A stretch of 64,000 bases of DNA, from contig OZ005701.1 in the NCBI GenBank assembly GCA_963930775.1, forward strand, positions 310,001 through 374,000. Direction: 5' to 3'. A program made the translations under genes and the position numbers. The notes beneath the pieces are model-generated. The model was given only the letters and a program-made list of their open reading frames with translations, was not told the DNA's origin and did not search any database. The DNA is from Cliona cf. orientalis. Its lineage: Eukaryota; Porifera; Demospongiae; Clionaida; Clionaidae. Shown here piece after piece: positions 13,301 to 24,783 of the stretch. Position 1 is the first letter of the stretch, and each line of letters begins with the position of its first letter.

Positions 13301-16300
13301 GAGATTTACCTGTTGGAAGGTCTGCTCTAACTCAGCTGCAGTGAGCAACCTCTTTCCCTTGTAGAGGTCGACCTTGTACCAGCGACCTCGGCGGTAGACT
13401 ACAATGTACTGAGATTCCTCCTCCTTGTAGTGCACCAACTTATCTGCAGGGGAAGGAAAGAAAAATAAACACGCTACTAATTAATAGCACAGGAGTAAAT
13501 TTTTTTGTATGGGGGGGGGCTTATTTATGGGACAAAAAAAATAAATATCTATACTGTACATGTACGCAAGAATTTTAGCAAAAAATGGGGAGGGGGGGGG
13601 AACCATAATATACATGAGGGTGTGTTCATAAGACTCTATACAATACGACCATAGTGCTATTAGAATTAAATAGAAAATTATTATTTCAGATAGTATCGTA
13701 TTTTCTCAGACCGCATGCACTAGCTGCTGACCTGCTTCCAGTCCTGGAATCCTGGTCGTCCCAAACAGTCTCTCGTACTGAGCGGAGCAGAGCGGTATGA
13801 GTCCCATGATGATCAGTGGCTTCAAGTGGCCACTCTCTATCTCCCTCCTCAGCCTCATGGAGGTGTGGACCACCATGCCAGCTCTTGCCGCCTGGATGTT
13901 CGTCAGCTTGAAGCTAATGTTGTCCTGGAAAAACAATCATGAATATAACACGTTTACTAGTTTGCTTTTTATCGACTATAATTGAGATACCCCTCCCCCC
14001 TCCCAATAATTGACAAGGTTGGGGGCTCCTTTAATTAGGGCCAAGATTAATAATGTGTGGCAACGTTTCAATAGTGTTAGAAAATATTAAGAGGTTGGAA
14101 TAGTTCGTTACTGGCAACTCTTTGGGGGGGGGGGGTACATAATATGATTTTTACCAAGAGTACGTTTGGCTCGAAAGTCTTTATAAAATGTACATGTACA
14201 TGAACATGCAGACATCTGTTCCATAACTGATGGACAAAAGTGAATTTATTGCTTAACAGTGTAGAGATCTTACATAAGGAGAGAGGGAGAGGGAGATTTG
14301 GATATCAGCAAGCAATCGACCAATCAACAGTAATTACCACAGCCAGCACTAAAACACTTAACTAGACACTAAAAAGGTCATAATTATGATGATGCAACCA
14401 ACCAAGGAGGATGAAAGTAAAGGACACCTTTTAATCAACACTTCGTGACTAATGTAAGTCGGAACCTGACTCCACTCTATACTGTACATGCGTAAATGTG
14501 ACAGAGTACAGAGTGCATTGTGCACAGGGTGTGGGTAGCTGTGTAGGGAGGGGGGAGGGAGAAGGAGAGAGAGGGGGAGGGACGAGGAGGTAGAGGCATG
14601 TGACTTCCTATCATGTGCCCATAACATGTATCAACAAACACAGCCAGCTACCTTGATACTGGCCAGCCTCCCACTGACTATACCCACCTTATTTGCCAAC
14701 AGTCAATTTTAGCCCATCATCCAGCCTAGGTCTGCTGGCTTGCTGTGGGTGGCCCCCTGTGAAGCCAATAGTGGCCTATTTAGCCAACAAGGTCTGGCTA
14801 GGGGGCAAAATTTATTGCCAACATGCATAGTTCTAGAGAGAGATGATTATTGCTTAAAGGTGACCCTTTCGGAAATATTTCAGCCAGAAATCTGCTAAAA
14901 TTTGTTGTGCATAAGACTATCCAGTGTCAGTATTTTGTTTACAATTTCGTCATTACTGATAAATTCAGAATAATTCGGGGCGAGCCTGAGCGAGCCCCGA
15001 ATACAAGAGTAACATATGGCGAATTCGCTGTACCTATGTATGTATGTAGCGATACGTTGTCCACGTGCTCATAGCGCATGCGCAATATGCTTGTGCATTA
15101 CATCATCACTATGAACGATTTAGCGCGCGTATTAATGTTAGATCGTGACCTCTCTAAAGGTCGTCATTTATGCAGAGGAATGAAGCTAGGCTCGGCACGC
15201 CAGAATCGTTAGCCATGGTGCTCGCGCTGACTGACTGCAGTGCGCTAGCGTGGGCTCAAAGACTGCTTCATTGAGCACACTATCGAGTAGTCTCGCGGAG
15301 CCAGACCCTCCCCGCGCATAGGGGTCTTGCTCCACGAGACTAACTATTGAGCAGCATACGACCAGAGTCACTTGTTCATGTTGAGTTGGAGCCATAGACT
15401 CGCAGTAAGAGATAGCTAAAATGACGTATATAAAGAATGATGCTGTGATCAGACAGAGAGCCTGTGCTAACTGCTCCAGTTTATAGATGCTTGGCCAACT
15501 ACTGTACTGAGATCATGGCACAAAAAGAATTGAACTGTAATGCTAGATAGGCAAGAATTGTGCCATGATCTCAGACAAGAGCCTGAAACTCTGTGTGCTT
15601 TAATTGGCACTGCTACTGGGCTAGAGTGGCATCTAAATGGCATACAGTAGGGTGGTAGAGTTTGCAGTCACTTAAAATTTAAATGTTTAATACAGTAACA
15701 CCTGATCGTGCCATGAGCGAAGGCTCGCCCCGCATGATGATTATCATCTTTCTAGTATTATGTACATTATATGGCCCGAGGGGTAAACTGATACTCCCTG
15801 GATTCCATATCTCCTACTGAAGGCACCGGCTATCTTAGAGCTACCCAATCTATATCTTCAGACGCTAAAATAATACAAGAACTGCAACTCTATACCCAGC
15901 AACCTCACAGCTAGAACAAGAAGTAGGCTGTGAGCATTTTACGGTATTCACCTCAGAATCTTAGCAACATAATATTACGTGTATATCAAACACTGCCATA
16001 ACAGTTCTGTTTGTCAATTTTTCCAACGCCACCTACAGGTATCCCCTCACCCTCCCCCTCCTTCTCTCCCCCTGTCTCTCCCTCTTCCTCTACTTACCCC
16101 TGCGTAGTAGTTGCTGTTGATCATGATGGACGACCTGCCATAGAGGTAGACATACTGCTCCCACCAATCGGTGACGTAGTTTGACGCCCACCATGACTTC
16201 AGCAACAGGTACCGCTGCATCTTCTTGCCTGGACCATTCTGCAACCATAAAAATAGCGATCTCATAACTGAGAATGTTTTTAATATTTTCATCACCATAG

Positions 16301-18264
16301 TTAATACAGTGCCATGATGGCAGCATTACCTTGAAATCTTTAACAAGTCTCTCCATCTCTTCATAGTCCTTGTCATCAAGAAGTGGTCGAACAGAATCTA
16401 GATACTACAAACATGTAACATAGAAAATGTAAATATTATTATTGTCATTAGATGGGGACTTACTCTTTTGCAGGTGCCTGCCAGAGATGGAACTGGTAAC
16501 CGTGGCAACGAGTTCTGGTAGCTATAGAGACCAGGTCGAAATGGACCAGCCACAACTCGAACAGCCATCGCCCAAATCTTAGTCGTCAATGACTGCTTCC
16601 TGGAGGGAGAGAGAGAGAGAGAGAAATTAAGGCTCATTCCATCCTCTCAGACAGACTTTCAACGCCACCTACCCCCTGGGGTCGAACATCCATCCCTTAT
16701 AGATGAGCAGCGCCTTGAGCAGGTATCTCTGAAGATAGCAGAGAATGATCCACAGCACGACAGACTGCACCGCCAGGAGAACCCACGGCACGTAGGACAA
16801 ACCAAATCCCACAAAGCTAAAGGAACAAAAAAGAACATAATATACAGTATTAGTAGGTAAAGATACACGTACATGTAAAAATTGCAATATTATTAGGAGG
16901 ACATAATATGATTATGAACGGAGGGTATGGGATAATAGAGCCATGGAGTCGTCTTCTTAGAATGGACTAAAGGATTGCATATGTTAGCAGACATTTGCAC
17001 AGGGCTTTGATGAAGACCTGTAGAGCAAAGTCAACAACTGAGAGACAACCATCCACAAGCTGCTACTATAGTGCATTTGGTGCTTTCTGCCACATCGAAT
17101 TAGTTAATACCGTAAAATCATGAAATTTTTGTTGTCAAAATATTTATGGATAGCATGGACAATGTGAAAAGTTTACGATAATATTTTTGTTATTACGATA
17201 CTCTGAGTACCAAACCAGCTATTATGGAACCCCCCAATACCCAAATTTCAATGATTTACCAAACAGGGCAGCATTCCTATGACCTTTTGGCATACGGTGG
17301 AGCACCACCAGCCACCTATGGGGGCCAACATTCAGTGGCTGCCATAAGGAGGCGGCGCTTACACTGAGACTTATCTATCTAACATGTGGACTCATTACCA
17401 ACTTCTCTGAAAAGATCGGGACAAAGATAATAATATTAATATTATTGTAAAGGCTGTACAGTACAATTGTTACATTGAGGTTACACCCAAAATGTACCTC
17501 ATTCCATACTGCACTGATTTGTTAAATTAATGATGCCAGGAAGGAGCACTTTTGAGTATTCCACAAGAACAAGTAGGTATTCACTTCCTGGTATCGAGGG
17601 ACGACCCTGCAACCACTACTGAAAGAAAGGTCCACCTGCCCCAAGCCTCAAGAATGTTGTCACCAACACACACCTACATGCCATCTCCCTTACTATAGGC
17701 AAACAAAAATCCTTCTGTATTCTTGTTAGAGCTTTGATATGATAAGCCCTTGTCCCAAGGCCAATTCTGATCATCTGCATGCAAAGATTCCTGGGGACTA
17801 GGCTTCTTACCAATTTTACCTTGGTGTTACTAATAGGATGAAGCCAGGGAACAGAAAAAGATCCTCAGATACATGTATCTGAAATTTAGCACCCACTACA
17901 GAAAGGAACTACAAATTGGGGATAGTTTTATTACGTATCTACAACTAGTACGAGAATGGTATTGTATATCGACCAAAATATGTACTGACCTGGTCAATGT
18001 GGTAATCTTGGCGAGAGCTCCCCAGCTTGGATCGCCCCCACTCCAATGTACTCCCCACACAACCGCTAGTATGAGCAGGAGAGAGAAGGGAGAGGCGGGG
18101 AAGACGCCTTGTAGGATGGCGTTGCGAGCTCGCCAATATCTATACTTGAATAGCCCGAGGAAGGAGCGCAGGGCCTGTTTCACGGCGGCCCCGTCGAAGT
18201 GCACGTGGATACCCTGGTCCGTAACGGCGAACTGAAACGCCACGGCTTGATGGGCCTCCGCCAT
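10334..18264 (-). CDS. CPT1: Carnitine O-palmitoyltransferase 1 (CPT1)
   Basis: Transfers long-chain acyl groups from CoA to carnitine at the mitochondrial outer membrane, the gate for fatty-acid oxidation. Fourteen exons keep phase throughout: 18264-17990, 16816-16673, 16599-16464, 16404-16330, 16238-16098, 13924-13732, 13443-13310, 13201-13052, 12899-12735, 12541-12368, 12065-11901, 11316-11179, 10909-10643, 10504-10334. They give 775 residues against 773 in human CPT1A. The start [12 protein letters not shown] matches vertebrate CPT1 and keeps the Glu3 and His5 linked to malonyl-CoA sensitivity. Two TM segments (about 52-72 and 93-125) frame the outer-membrane loop. The catalytic His is about residue 478 in [10 protein letters not shown]. 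Other family landmarks are [41 protein letters not shown] and GGGFGPV. It is divergent from RAB3IP. Confidence 0.96.
13925..16097 (-). other. CPT1 intron 5, repeat-rich
   Basis: This 2.2-kb intron holds no exon I can support. It has CT/GA-rich tracts, a short inverted repeat around GAGATCATGGCACA / TGTGCCATGATCTC (about 15510-15575), a palindromic patch ATTCGGGGC...GCCCCGAAT at about 14970-15001, and an NRF-1-like GCGCATGCGCA near 15073. It may contain decayed mobile-element sequence. Confidence 0.4.
16817..17989 (-). other. CPT1 intron 1
   Basis: A 1.17-kb intron with GTCAGT donor and TTTAG acceptor. No coding signal is apparent. A segment starting with TACCGTAAAATCATGAAATTT near 17109 resembles one end of the small inverted-repeat elements found elsewhere in the window. 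Confidence 0.5.
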
Positions 18265-19403
18265 GATTCAGGCTTCTTAGCTTCTTGACTGGTAAACACA
18301 GCCAGGTGAGTGCCTTCGTTTTGGGAAGAAGTTTTATGAAGTCGATATCTCGACTGACTCTTCTCGCTCGAATTGGATAGAAGATTATCTGATACTGCGA
18401 GATCTAGTTCAGATATGTACTGGCTGGATAATAAGAAACTCGCTTTGTATTTACTGAGTTCTAGTTGTTGCATAACAGTTTTTGTATGCTCAGCGGCTAT
18501 AATATTATAGCGAGCTTTAATTGGAATCCCCGCCACCGCGGATGTGGTTATACGCATGCGCATAATAAAGTTCGCGTGCGTGAATATGTAATCTTAGCGC
18601 ACGCGCATCGCCCAAATAAGTGCACGTGCTCTTGGAATGCAAAATTAAACCACAAACTAATATTTAGGTTTTTGCAAGACCAGCACAAATATCAGACGAT
18701 CGGCCTCAGCAGCTAATATCTAAATAGAAACTGTGCAAGTACCGTACATATCAAGAAGTGTACAGTATATATCTACAACAAGATTTTTTTTCTGTGAGGG
18801 AATCGTCTATGGTGGCAGGGTTTTTCACCTTCCCACCTTTCAAGTGTTTTGGTGACAAGCCTCATTACCCCGGGCGATCAATGACACCATTTACTGCCGG
18901 CTAGCTAAACATAGCGGCGATCGGAGAGAGCTAACCAAACGAGAGACGAAGGGATAGCGAGGAGGTGCATCTGGGCGGAACGTGCTGCATTGATCGACCC
19001 CCCATCCCAGCTCGTGAATATTAAACCGTCAGAAACAAATCGTTTGAACGTGCCTCAGCAGATAGCGATACATCGAAGTAAGGATATTCACAGGTGGATT
19101 GAAAAACTGGTGACTGACTCGAGAAAGAAAGATACGATAGAGCTCCGAGTGTGTTTATTTATTCGGCTCATCCATTTACTACAACACTACGCTCTATTTG
19201 CTCTTCAAGAAACTCTGAGTAAATCTGAATTTAGCAGGTGTGCAAGCTCATCACAGTAAAGCAGCTCTTTAATACTTAGGCTGGATCTGTGAGTGTGCAA
19301 CCTCCAAATTTAATCATAATTGTTATTAGTTATGCAAACAGAGCATATACCGATCAACCAGCAGCACTGTTTGTGATATATCAGTACGCTTCTAAAAAAA
19401 GAA
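18265..19403. promoter_or_regulatory. Divergent CPT1 / RAB3IP upstream region with NRF-1-like and E-box sites
   Basis: CPT1 runs left and RAB3IP runs right from this 1.14-kb interval. It contains ACGCATGCGCAT at about 18552-18563 and GCGCACGCGCATC at about 18597-18609, both close to the NRF-1 consensus, and a CACGTG E-box at 18623-18628. NRF-1 controls many nuclear genes for mitochondria in animals, which would suit CPT1, but site function here is inferred from sequence only. Confidence 0.4.
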
Positions 19404-22004
19404 ATGTCAACTACAACTCCAAATTCATCGACGCCAAAATCCAAGGTGAAATCAAGTGTCTACGTGAGCCAAGTCACTCCCTCCCCCACCCCAGCCTCTG
19501 CCGTCTCCAACGGCAACGCTCAGAACGGCTGCCTGACCAGTAGTGGAAACTACGAGGAAGACAGAGTGAATGTCAGCTTCAAGATAGCTGGGAATGGAGA
19601 GATGAACGGAGGTGGCTTGGAGAATAGTGGATCTAGTCAAGATACAACAGAGGTGGAGAGAGATCGAAAAATGACTATGAAGGGAGAGAAGGGTGGTGCT
19701 GGGTCAGAGGAAGGAGCCAGCCAAGACAGCGGGAAGGGAGATGGTGGAGCCAGTTGGAGCGGTGAAGCAGCTGTGCCAAAGATTAATACAAGTAAGAGAG
19801 AAGGGAGGGAGGGAGAGAGAGAGAGGGGGGAGGGAGAGGGAGGGGGGAAGGAGGGGGTGAAGGGACAACACCAAGTTAGCACCAATTCTCGCTTGCTGAG
19901 TTGTATGATAATTAGTTTAACACCTTTTCTGGACTGACTGACATTATCTGGCTGGCTGCGTTTTCTCATGTTCTTAAGCTTGCCACCCCAGCCCACCCAT
20001 TTCTTGTCGAATATTGCCGTGCACCCCATAGCCTAGCCGAGCGTGTTACCTAGCCTATTGTTTTTCAATGCAAATATTTCAGCAATCCTGTTTATTGGTT
20101 ACCACAAGTAGAAACAGACTCCTGTAGCAAAGTATTAAAATTTTAATAGGTAGCTATAGTGAGTGAGTGTGTGTGGCCCAAAGTTGTCGAAATAAGCTAT
20201 TTCACCCATTTTTTCTATTCAACCCCAGCCCCCCCTTCTCTGTAGCGTACTAACTAGAGTACTTAAATTATTAAAAGTAATGTAGTTGACTTGTCTGGCT
20301 ATTAGCTGTGGAATGTTCCATGTCCCATTAAAGAGAGAGTATCTGGCAGCCACCACCATCACCCATCCTATAGCTAGACCCCCAACGCCTCTAAAGAAAG
20401 ACCGCTAGCCTATATTATAGCGAGCGCCCGAGCCAGACTCAAGTACATAGAGTTACCCAATCTGTTCACATGATAATATGGCAAGTAAGCCCCACCCCCT
20501 TACAAGTACATTGTAATTGAACGTATGTACATGCCCCTTATGTGTTGTAATCTTTGTACCCCCCTTACATGTAAGCCTCCCCCCTTATGTGTAATCCTTG
20601 TACCCCCCTTACAAGTAATTGAGCGTAATCCTCAATTGATCAAGTGTCCAATTCAGACTCAACCGTGTAATTATTGCCCAGAGTACAGAACTACTTGATA
20701 TTCTGTCTGTTTTTGCTATTGCTGGTGTAGAAGATAAACATTGTAGCTGGTGTTGGAATAACTGAAGGAGCTTGTTTTCTCATTTCAAAGACCATTTTTC
20801 AATAAACAGTTTATCAGTTCCTTTTCTTGGAACTAAGCAACTCTCTGTGTTGATGCAGCACCCATAAAAATATTTTCAAATTCAAAACAATAATAATTAT
20901 TATATGCACTTAAAACATACTCTTGTTTTCACCAAATATAGTATCGGCAAGTCCCCAGATTACATCATCGGGCAGCACCAATCCAAACCGGCGTCCGATT
21001 GGTCACACTCGAGCGAGCTCCGCCTCTTCCGTCGGCAGCCGGAATAACATGTACCCGGGCTCGAGCTCCTCCTCTTCCCTGTCACATGACTCATCCTTCG
21101 CATCAAGAGAGGCTCTCATCGAGGTGAGACAAAATTAATTGCTATAATAATATTATTATTATAAGCTTTGAAGTTTGTCATGATAGTGCATTTCACATGC
21201 TATAGAGAGTGATTCATGTGTGTGTGCGTGCGTTTGGTGTCTACTCGGGTTATACAAAAAAGTTTCTCGTTCAATACTCAATCTCTGGAAGGGTTGAGAA
21301 GCTAGGTTAAATGTCGGAAAGTGGGTCTATTGTTGAGCTGGGAAGACTCCTCTAGTGCATGATGTTATGCCAGTATTGTGCCTATTCATGTGTACTATTG
21401 TTGTATACCAGTTGCTACAAATATAGAGCCATTGGCGGTCATTGTGTTATTATCAAAGCACAAGACACAAGTCACTTACTATTCACGCGGCAGTTTTGTT
21501 ACAATGCAAAATTCGTTTAGTAAGGGCTGGGGGAGGGAGGGGAGGGATGGGGTACTGAGACTGCTCAATATGCGTACTCACACTTATGCATTCTCTATCG
21601 CTGTCTCTCTCTCTTTCTCCCTACCTCCTCCACTCTCTCTCTCTCTCTCTTGCAGCACCTCCAGTCTGAGTTGCAGATGGCGTCTTCCGACTCGAACCTG
21701 TCTGGAGGTGATGGTCGCAGCCAGACGTCCCCAGGGGCCAGGGACGGCAACGAAATCATCACTCAGCTACTGGAGCACATCGTAGCATTAAAATTGGTCA
21801 GTTATTAACAGAATGATCAAGACGTTGTTTTGGCACGATTTACACACACAACTACATGTGTGTGCTAAAATGAATGAAGAAAGGGTCATCTTGTGAAGCA
21901 TATGCTAGAATAATATTCGCAGCCTCGTTCTTAGGCATCTCCTGATCTTTATACTGAAATTACTTCGTGGTAGGAACCTGGGGAGCTGGAGGGGTTCACA
22001 TCAG

Positions 22005-22039
<35 letters not shown>

Positions 22040-23003
22040 AGTAAAGAAACCTTGCATGTAGCTATACTGTGTGCCCAGTGAAGTTACCTGGCTGGCTTCC
22101 ACACAACAAAGCAAATCTAATTTCAATGACTAGGCAGCTGGTCTCTGTCTCTCTCTCCTTCCCCTTCTGTGGACTCGTCCAGTCAATACATTTGTGAGCC
22201 ATTTCCTGGATATACCCAACCATCGTGTTGTCATGGTGATATATACTATGGGGTGATGTAATGATGATATCATTTAATGTACACAAACATGACATCCACC
22301 CACTCACACACATACATCACTCATACACACACCCCACACCCCTTCACACCTCCACCCCCACCCACACACACCCTCTTAGGATCTGGAAGCTTTGAAGATA
22401 GAAAACAGACAGCTGAAGAGCACTCGCTCTGAGATGGATAATGAGCTCCACACACTGACAGAGAACCTCTTCGAAGAGGCTTACAAAATGGTGGATGAGG
22501 CAAAGGGCAATAAGGTCGTCGCTGAGAAGAAGCTAGCGGATGCAGCTGGTAAGATAGAGGCCATGGAGACGGAGATGTTTGCCCTGAAGAGCCTCATCCA
22601 CAACCCGGAGGGAATGGAAAGCTCCGGTATCAGCGATGCCTCCGAAGATAAGCTCCGCCCATCATCTCCCCACAAGCACCATCACAAGAGACACTCCGTC
22701 AAAAAGGTGAGGCACATGAACTAGTACAGTATGTGTAGCCTTACCCCAGCCGGGCCCTCTCAGCTTTTCTCCAACATTAAAATGTGCTGGGGATGCACAC
22801 TGCACACATGTACAGTACTCTAGTACGTGGTGGCTGCGTATGTCAGCTGTTTGTTATTTTTTGCTGACTGTGCAAACATTCTGGTATGTAGACGTGGGCA
22901 GAAGTAATGTCAACAAGTCAACAAGAAGCCATACTACATGTAGTTAGGATAATAATGTTTATCAGCTAGGACACATGTACACACGTACACAGTATGCATG
23001 CCA

Positions 23004-23034
<31 letters not shown>

Positions 23035-24489
23035 CCCCTCCCTCCCTCTCTCCTTCCCTTTAGGCTCTGAAGAAGCTGACAAAGAAGGCGGCGTCTGGAG
23101 TTAGACTTGGTGGCTCCGGAGCTAGCAGTAGTAAACTGGAGTCTGAGAGCAAGCAGCTGCCACCTCCTGGCAAGGTGGTGCCCATCACTCTAGTCCAGCA
23201 CAAAGGAGTCGCTCTCAGAGGAGCCACTCTCAAGGAGGGACAGGTATGTAAGGAAATGTTACAGATAAAAAGAACAGCAGCTTGCAATGTACTGTACGTG
23301 ATATACGCTGGGGAATGTAGTCTGATATATTTCTCTCCTCTCCTCCCCCCCCCCCCCCCCCCCCCCCCCCCAAACAGCTGTTGCCAAGTGATTTTGCTGA
23401 GTTCAGTGAATGGTTGGGGGCGTTGTCCTCCCAGTCTGACCATGCCTACCTGGACAGGATCATCCAAACAGACCTAGTGCCCTGTCTCACATTCAACAAT
23501 AAGGAGGTACAGACAACCTTACTTTTTAACAAACAAGCTTAAGTTTCTAGCTGTGCTTTAATTAATTAAGCTACATAATATAATTCAAATTGACCAAATT
23601 TCCTTTCTTTCAGCTTTCTTCTCAGGTTCTAGAGGCTGTGAAAGAGAATAACTTAATAGTGGAATCAGTGACAAACTGTGAAAGGGGGTAAGTAGTCTCT
23701 ACTCTAATGGTGTACGGCACCATTGACGACCCTTTACCTACTACTAGACGGTGTGCTCTATCTGGAGATGAGGTGGTGTGCACTCATCGGCTGAAGTTTT
23801 GTGGTGATCATCATCATCATCAGGAGGAGCAGTGGTGTCCCATCTCACAGCCCTGCAGGGACAGGGTCAGCAAACACATGCACTAATACAAAATACTAGC
23901 CTCGTCCCTATGCTCTCCTGCACAGCTGGCTATCAATTGCACTGGTACCGTATAGCGGGAAACTTTCGCGGATCGCTGGGTAGGAAAAAGCATTTCATGG
24001 AATTCTAAACCAATTGATATGGCACGCCTAAAATTTCATTTCGCAAGGTGCCAATAGCTCTAAGATCATGAAATTTATCAAAGTTTTAATCTCGTTACAG
24101 TATTTTAAAAATTTCCTGCTATATACGGTATAGCGTCATAAAGCTGGGAGGGTCTGGGGATGAGGCCACTACATTATATATATGCCAGTATGCATGCACA
24201 TGTGCTAGTTCTGTAACTGATGAGACAGTACTAGTAAGCTTAAATCTTCTGCAATGATTTTGTTTACAGATTGTTGCTGCTTGTGATTTCTACATGTGTA
24301 TTGGTCACATTCAGAAGGGAATCATGAAATCTGACGGTGAGTGGGTGTGTCTGCTCTGTGTATTGTGGGCGTGTGTGATATCCCTTATTTATTGTTTCCA
24401 TAGCAACGGAGCTGTACTGGCGTGTGTCTCGGTTAAGAGCAATGATGTCACTCTCTCGTTTAAACCTACACTTTCCTGAAGAAGACTAA
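19404..24489 (+). CDS. RAB3IP: Rab-3A-interacting protein / Rabin8-like Rab guanine nucleotide exchange factor (Sec2 family)
   Basis: Sec2/Rabin8 proteins activate Rab8-type GTPases for exocytic and ciliary vesicle traffic. Ten exons keep phase: 19404-19791, 20942-21123, 21656-21796, 22380-22706, 23064-23243, 23378-23506, 23614-23687, 23748-23865, 24270-24336, 24404-24489; total 563 residues. The N-terminus is low-complexity and Ser/Thr/Gly-rich. Exons 3-4 encode the Sec2 coiled coil (LTENLFEEAYKMVDEAKGNK), close to the vertebrate LTASLFEEAHKMVREAN. The C-terminal half contains CALSG, CxHR, PCRDRIVAACDFYMCIGHI and a final LYWRVSRLRAMMSLSRLNL, as in RAB3IP/RAB3IL1. Reading exon 10 in the spliced frame ends at TAA 24487-24489. 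Vertebrates have two paralogues, so the symbol marks the family. A 27-base C run abuts the exon 6 acceptor. Confidence 0.93.
19792..20941 (+). other. RAB3IP intron 1
   Basis: A 1.15-kb intron (GTAAGA donor, ATATAG acceptor). It begins with a GA-rich tract and holds repeats of the type CCCCCTTACA(A/T)GTA at about 20490-20620. No exon is apparent. Confidence 0.5.
23345..23371 (+). repeat. Poly-C tract (27 bases) at a splice acceptor
   Basis: An uninterrupted run of C ends five bases before the AG acceptor of RAB3IP exon 6, so it forms the polypyrimidine tract. Such runs are prone to length error in sequencing and to slippage. Confidence 0.9.
23946..24130. mobile_element. Small inverted-repeat element (MITE-like, TACCGTATAGCGGGAAA family)
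   Basis: The left end TACCGTATAGCGGGAAA and the right end TTTCCTGCTATATACGGTA are near-complementary and bound about 185 bp in RAB3IP intron 8. Related ends recur near 34946-35121 and 38228-38437, so this is a dispersed family. It has no coding capacity and would need a transposase supplied elsewhere. Confidence 0.6.
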
Positions 24490-24783
24490 TCAACTAGTTC
24501 TCTCTCTCATTTTTGTTGACTCTTCAACCTTCTCCCACCCTCCCTCCTCTAAATCTCTTTCTCATCTCAAGATGATAATTATTATGACAGCATGGGTATA
24601 ACTTTATACAATGTCATCAGTGTGTATCAAATTTTGTGGTATGTTCAAATTTACAAGACAAATTTTAATGATGCATAAAGAATAACAAAATTAATTATTA
24701 CACAAAAGCAATAACAATAGATGACAAAATTGGTACACAAAAGAGCACAAACTATTGAGAGGGTATCACATGATCTTGTTTAT

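Noticed and set aside
17616-17813. Short open frame in CPT1 intron 1 (minus strand)
   Set aside because: CPT1 exons 1 and 2 join in phase without it and the sequence has no CPT1 similarity.
19637-20029. 130-codon antisense open frame across RAB3IP exon 1 and intron 1
   Set aside because: It is low-complexity Ser/Pro sequence complementary to a GA-rich tract and has no homology I recognise.
24294-24479. RAB3IP ending in the frame that stops at 24479
   Set aside because: That frame reads through the intron from exon 9. The spliced phase reads LYWRVSRLRAMMSLSRLNLH and stops at 24489, matching the family.
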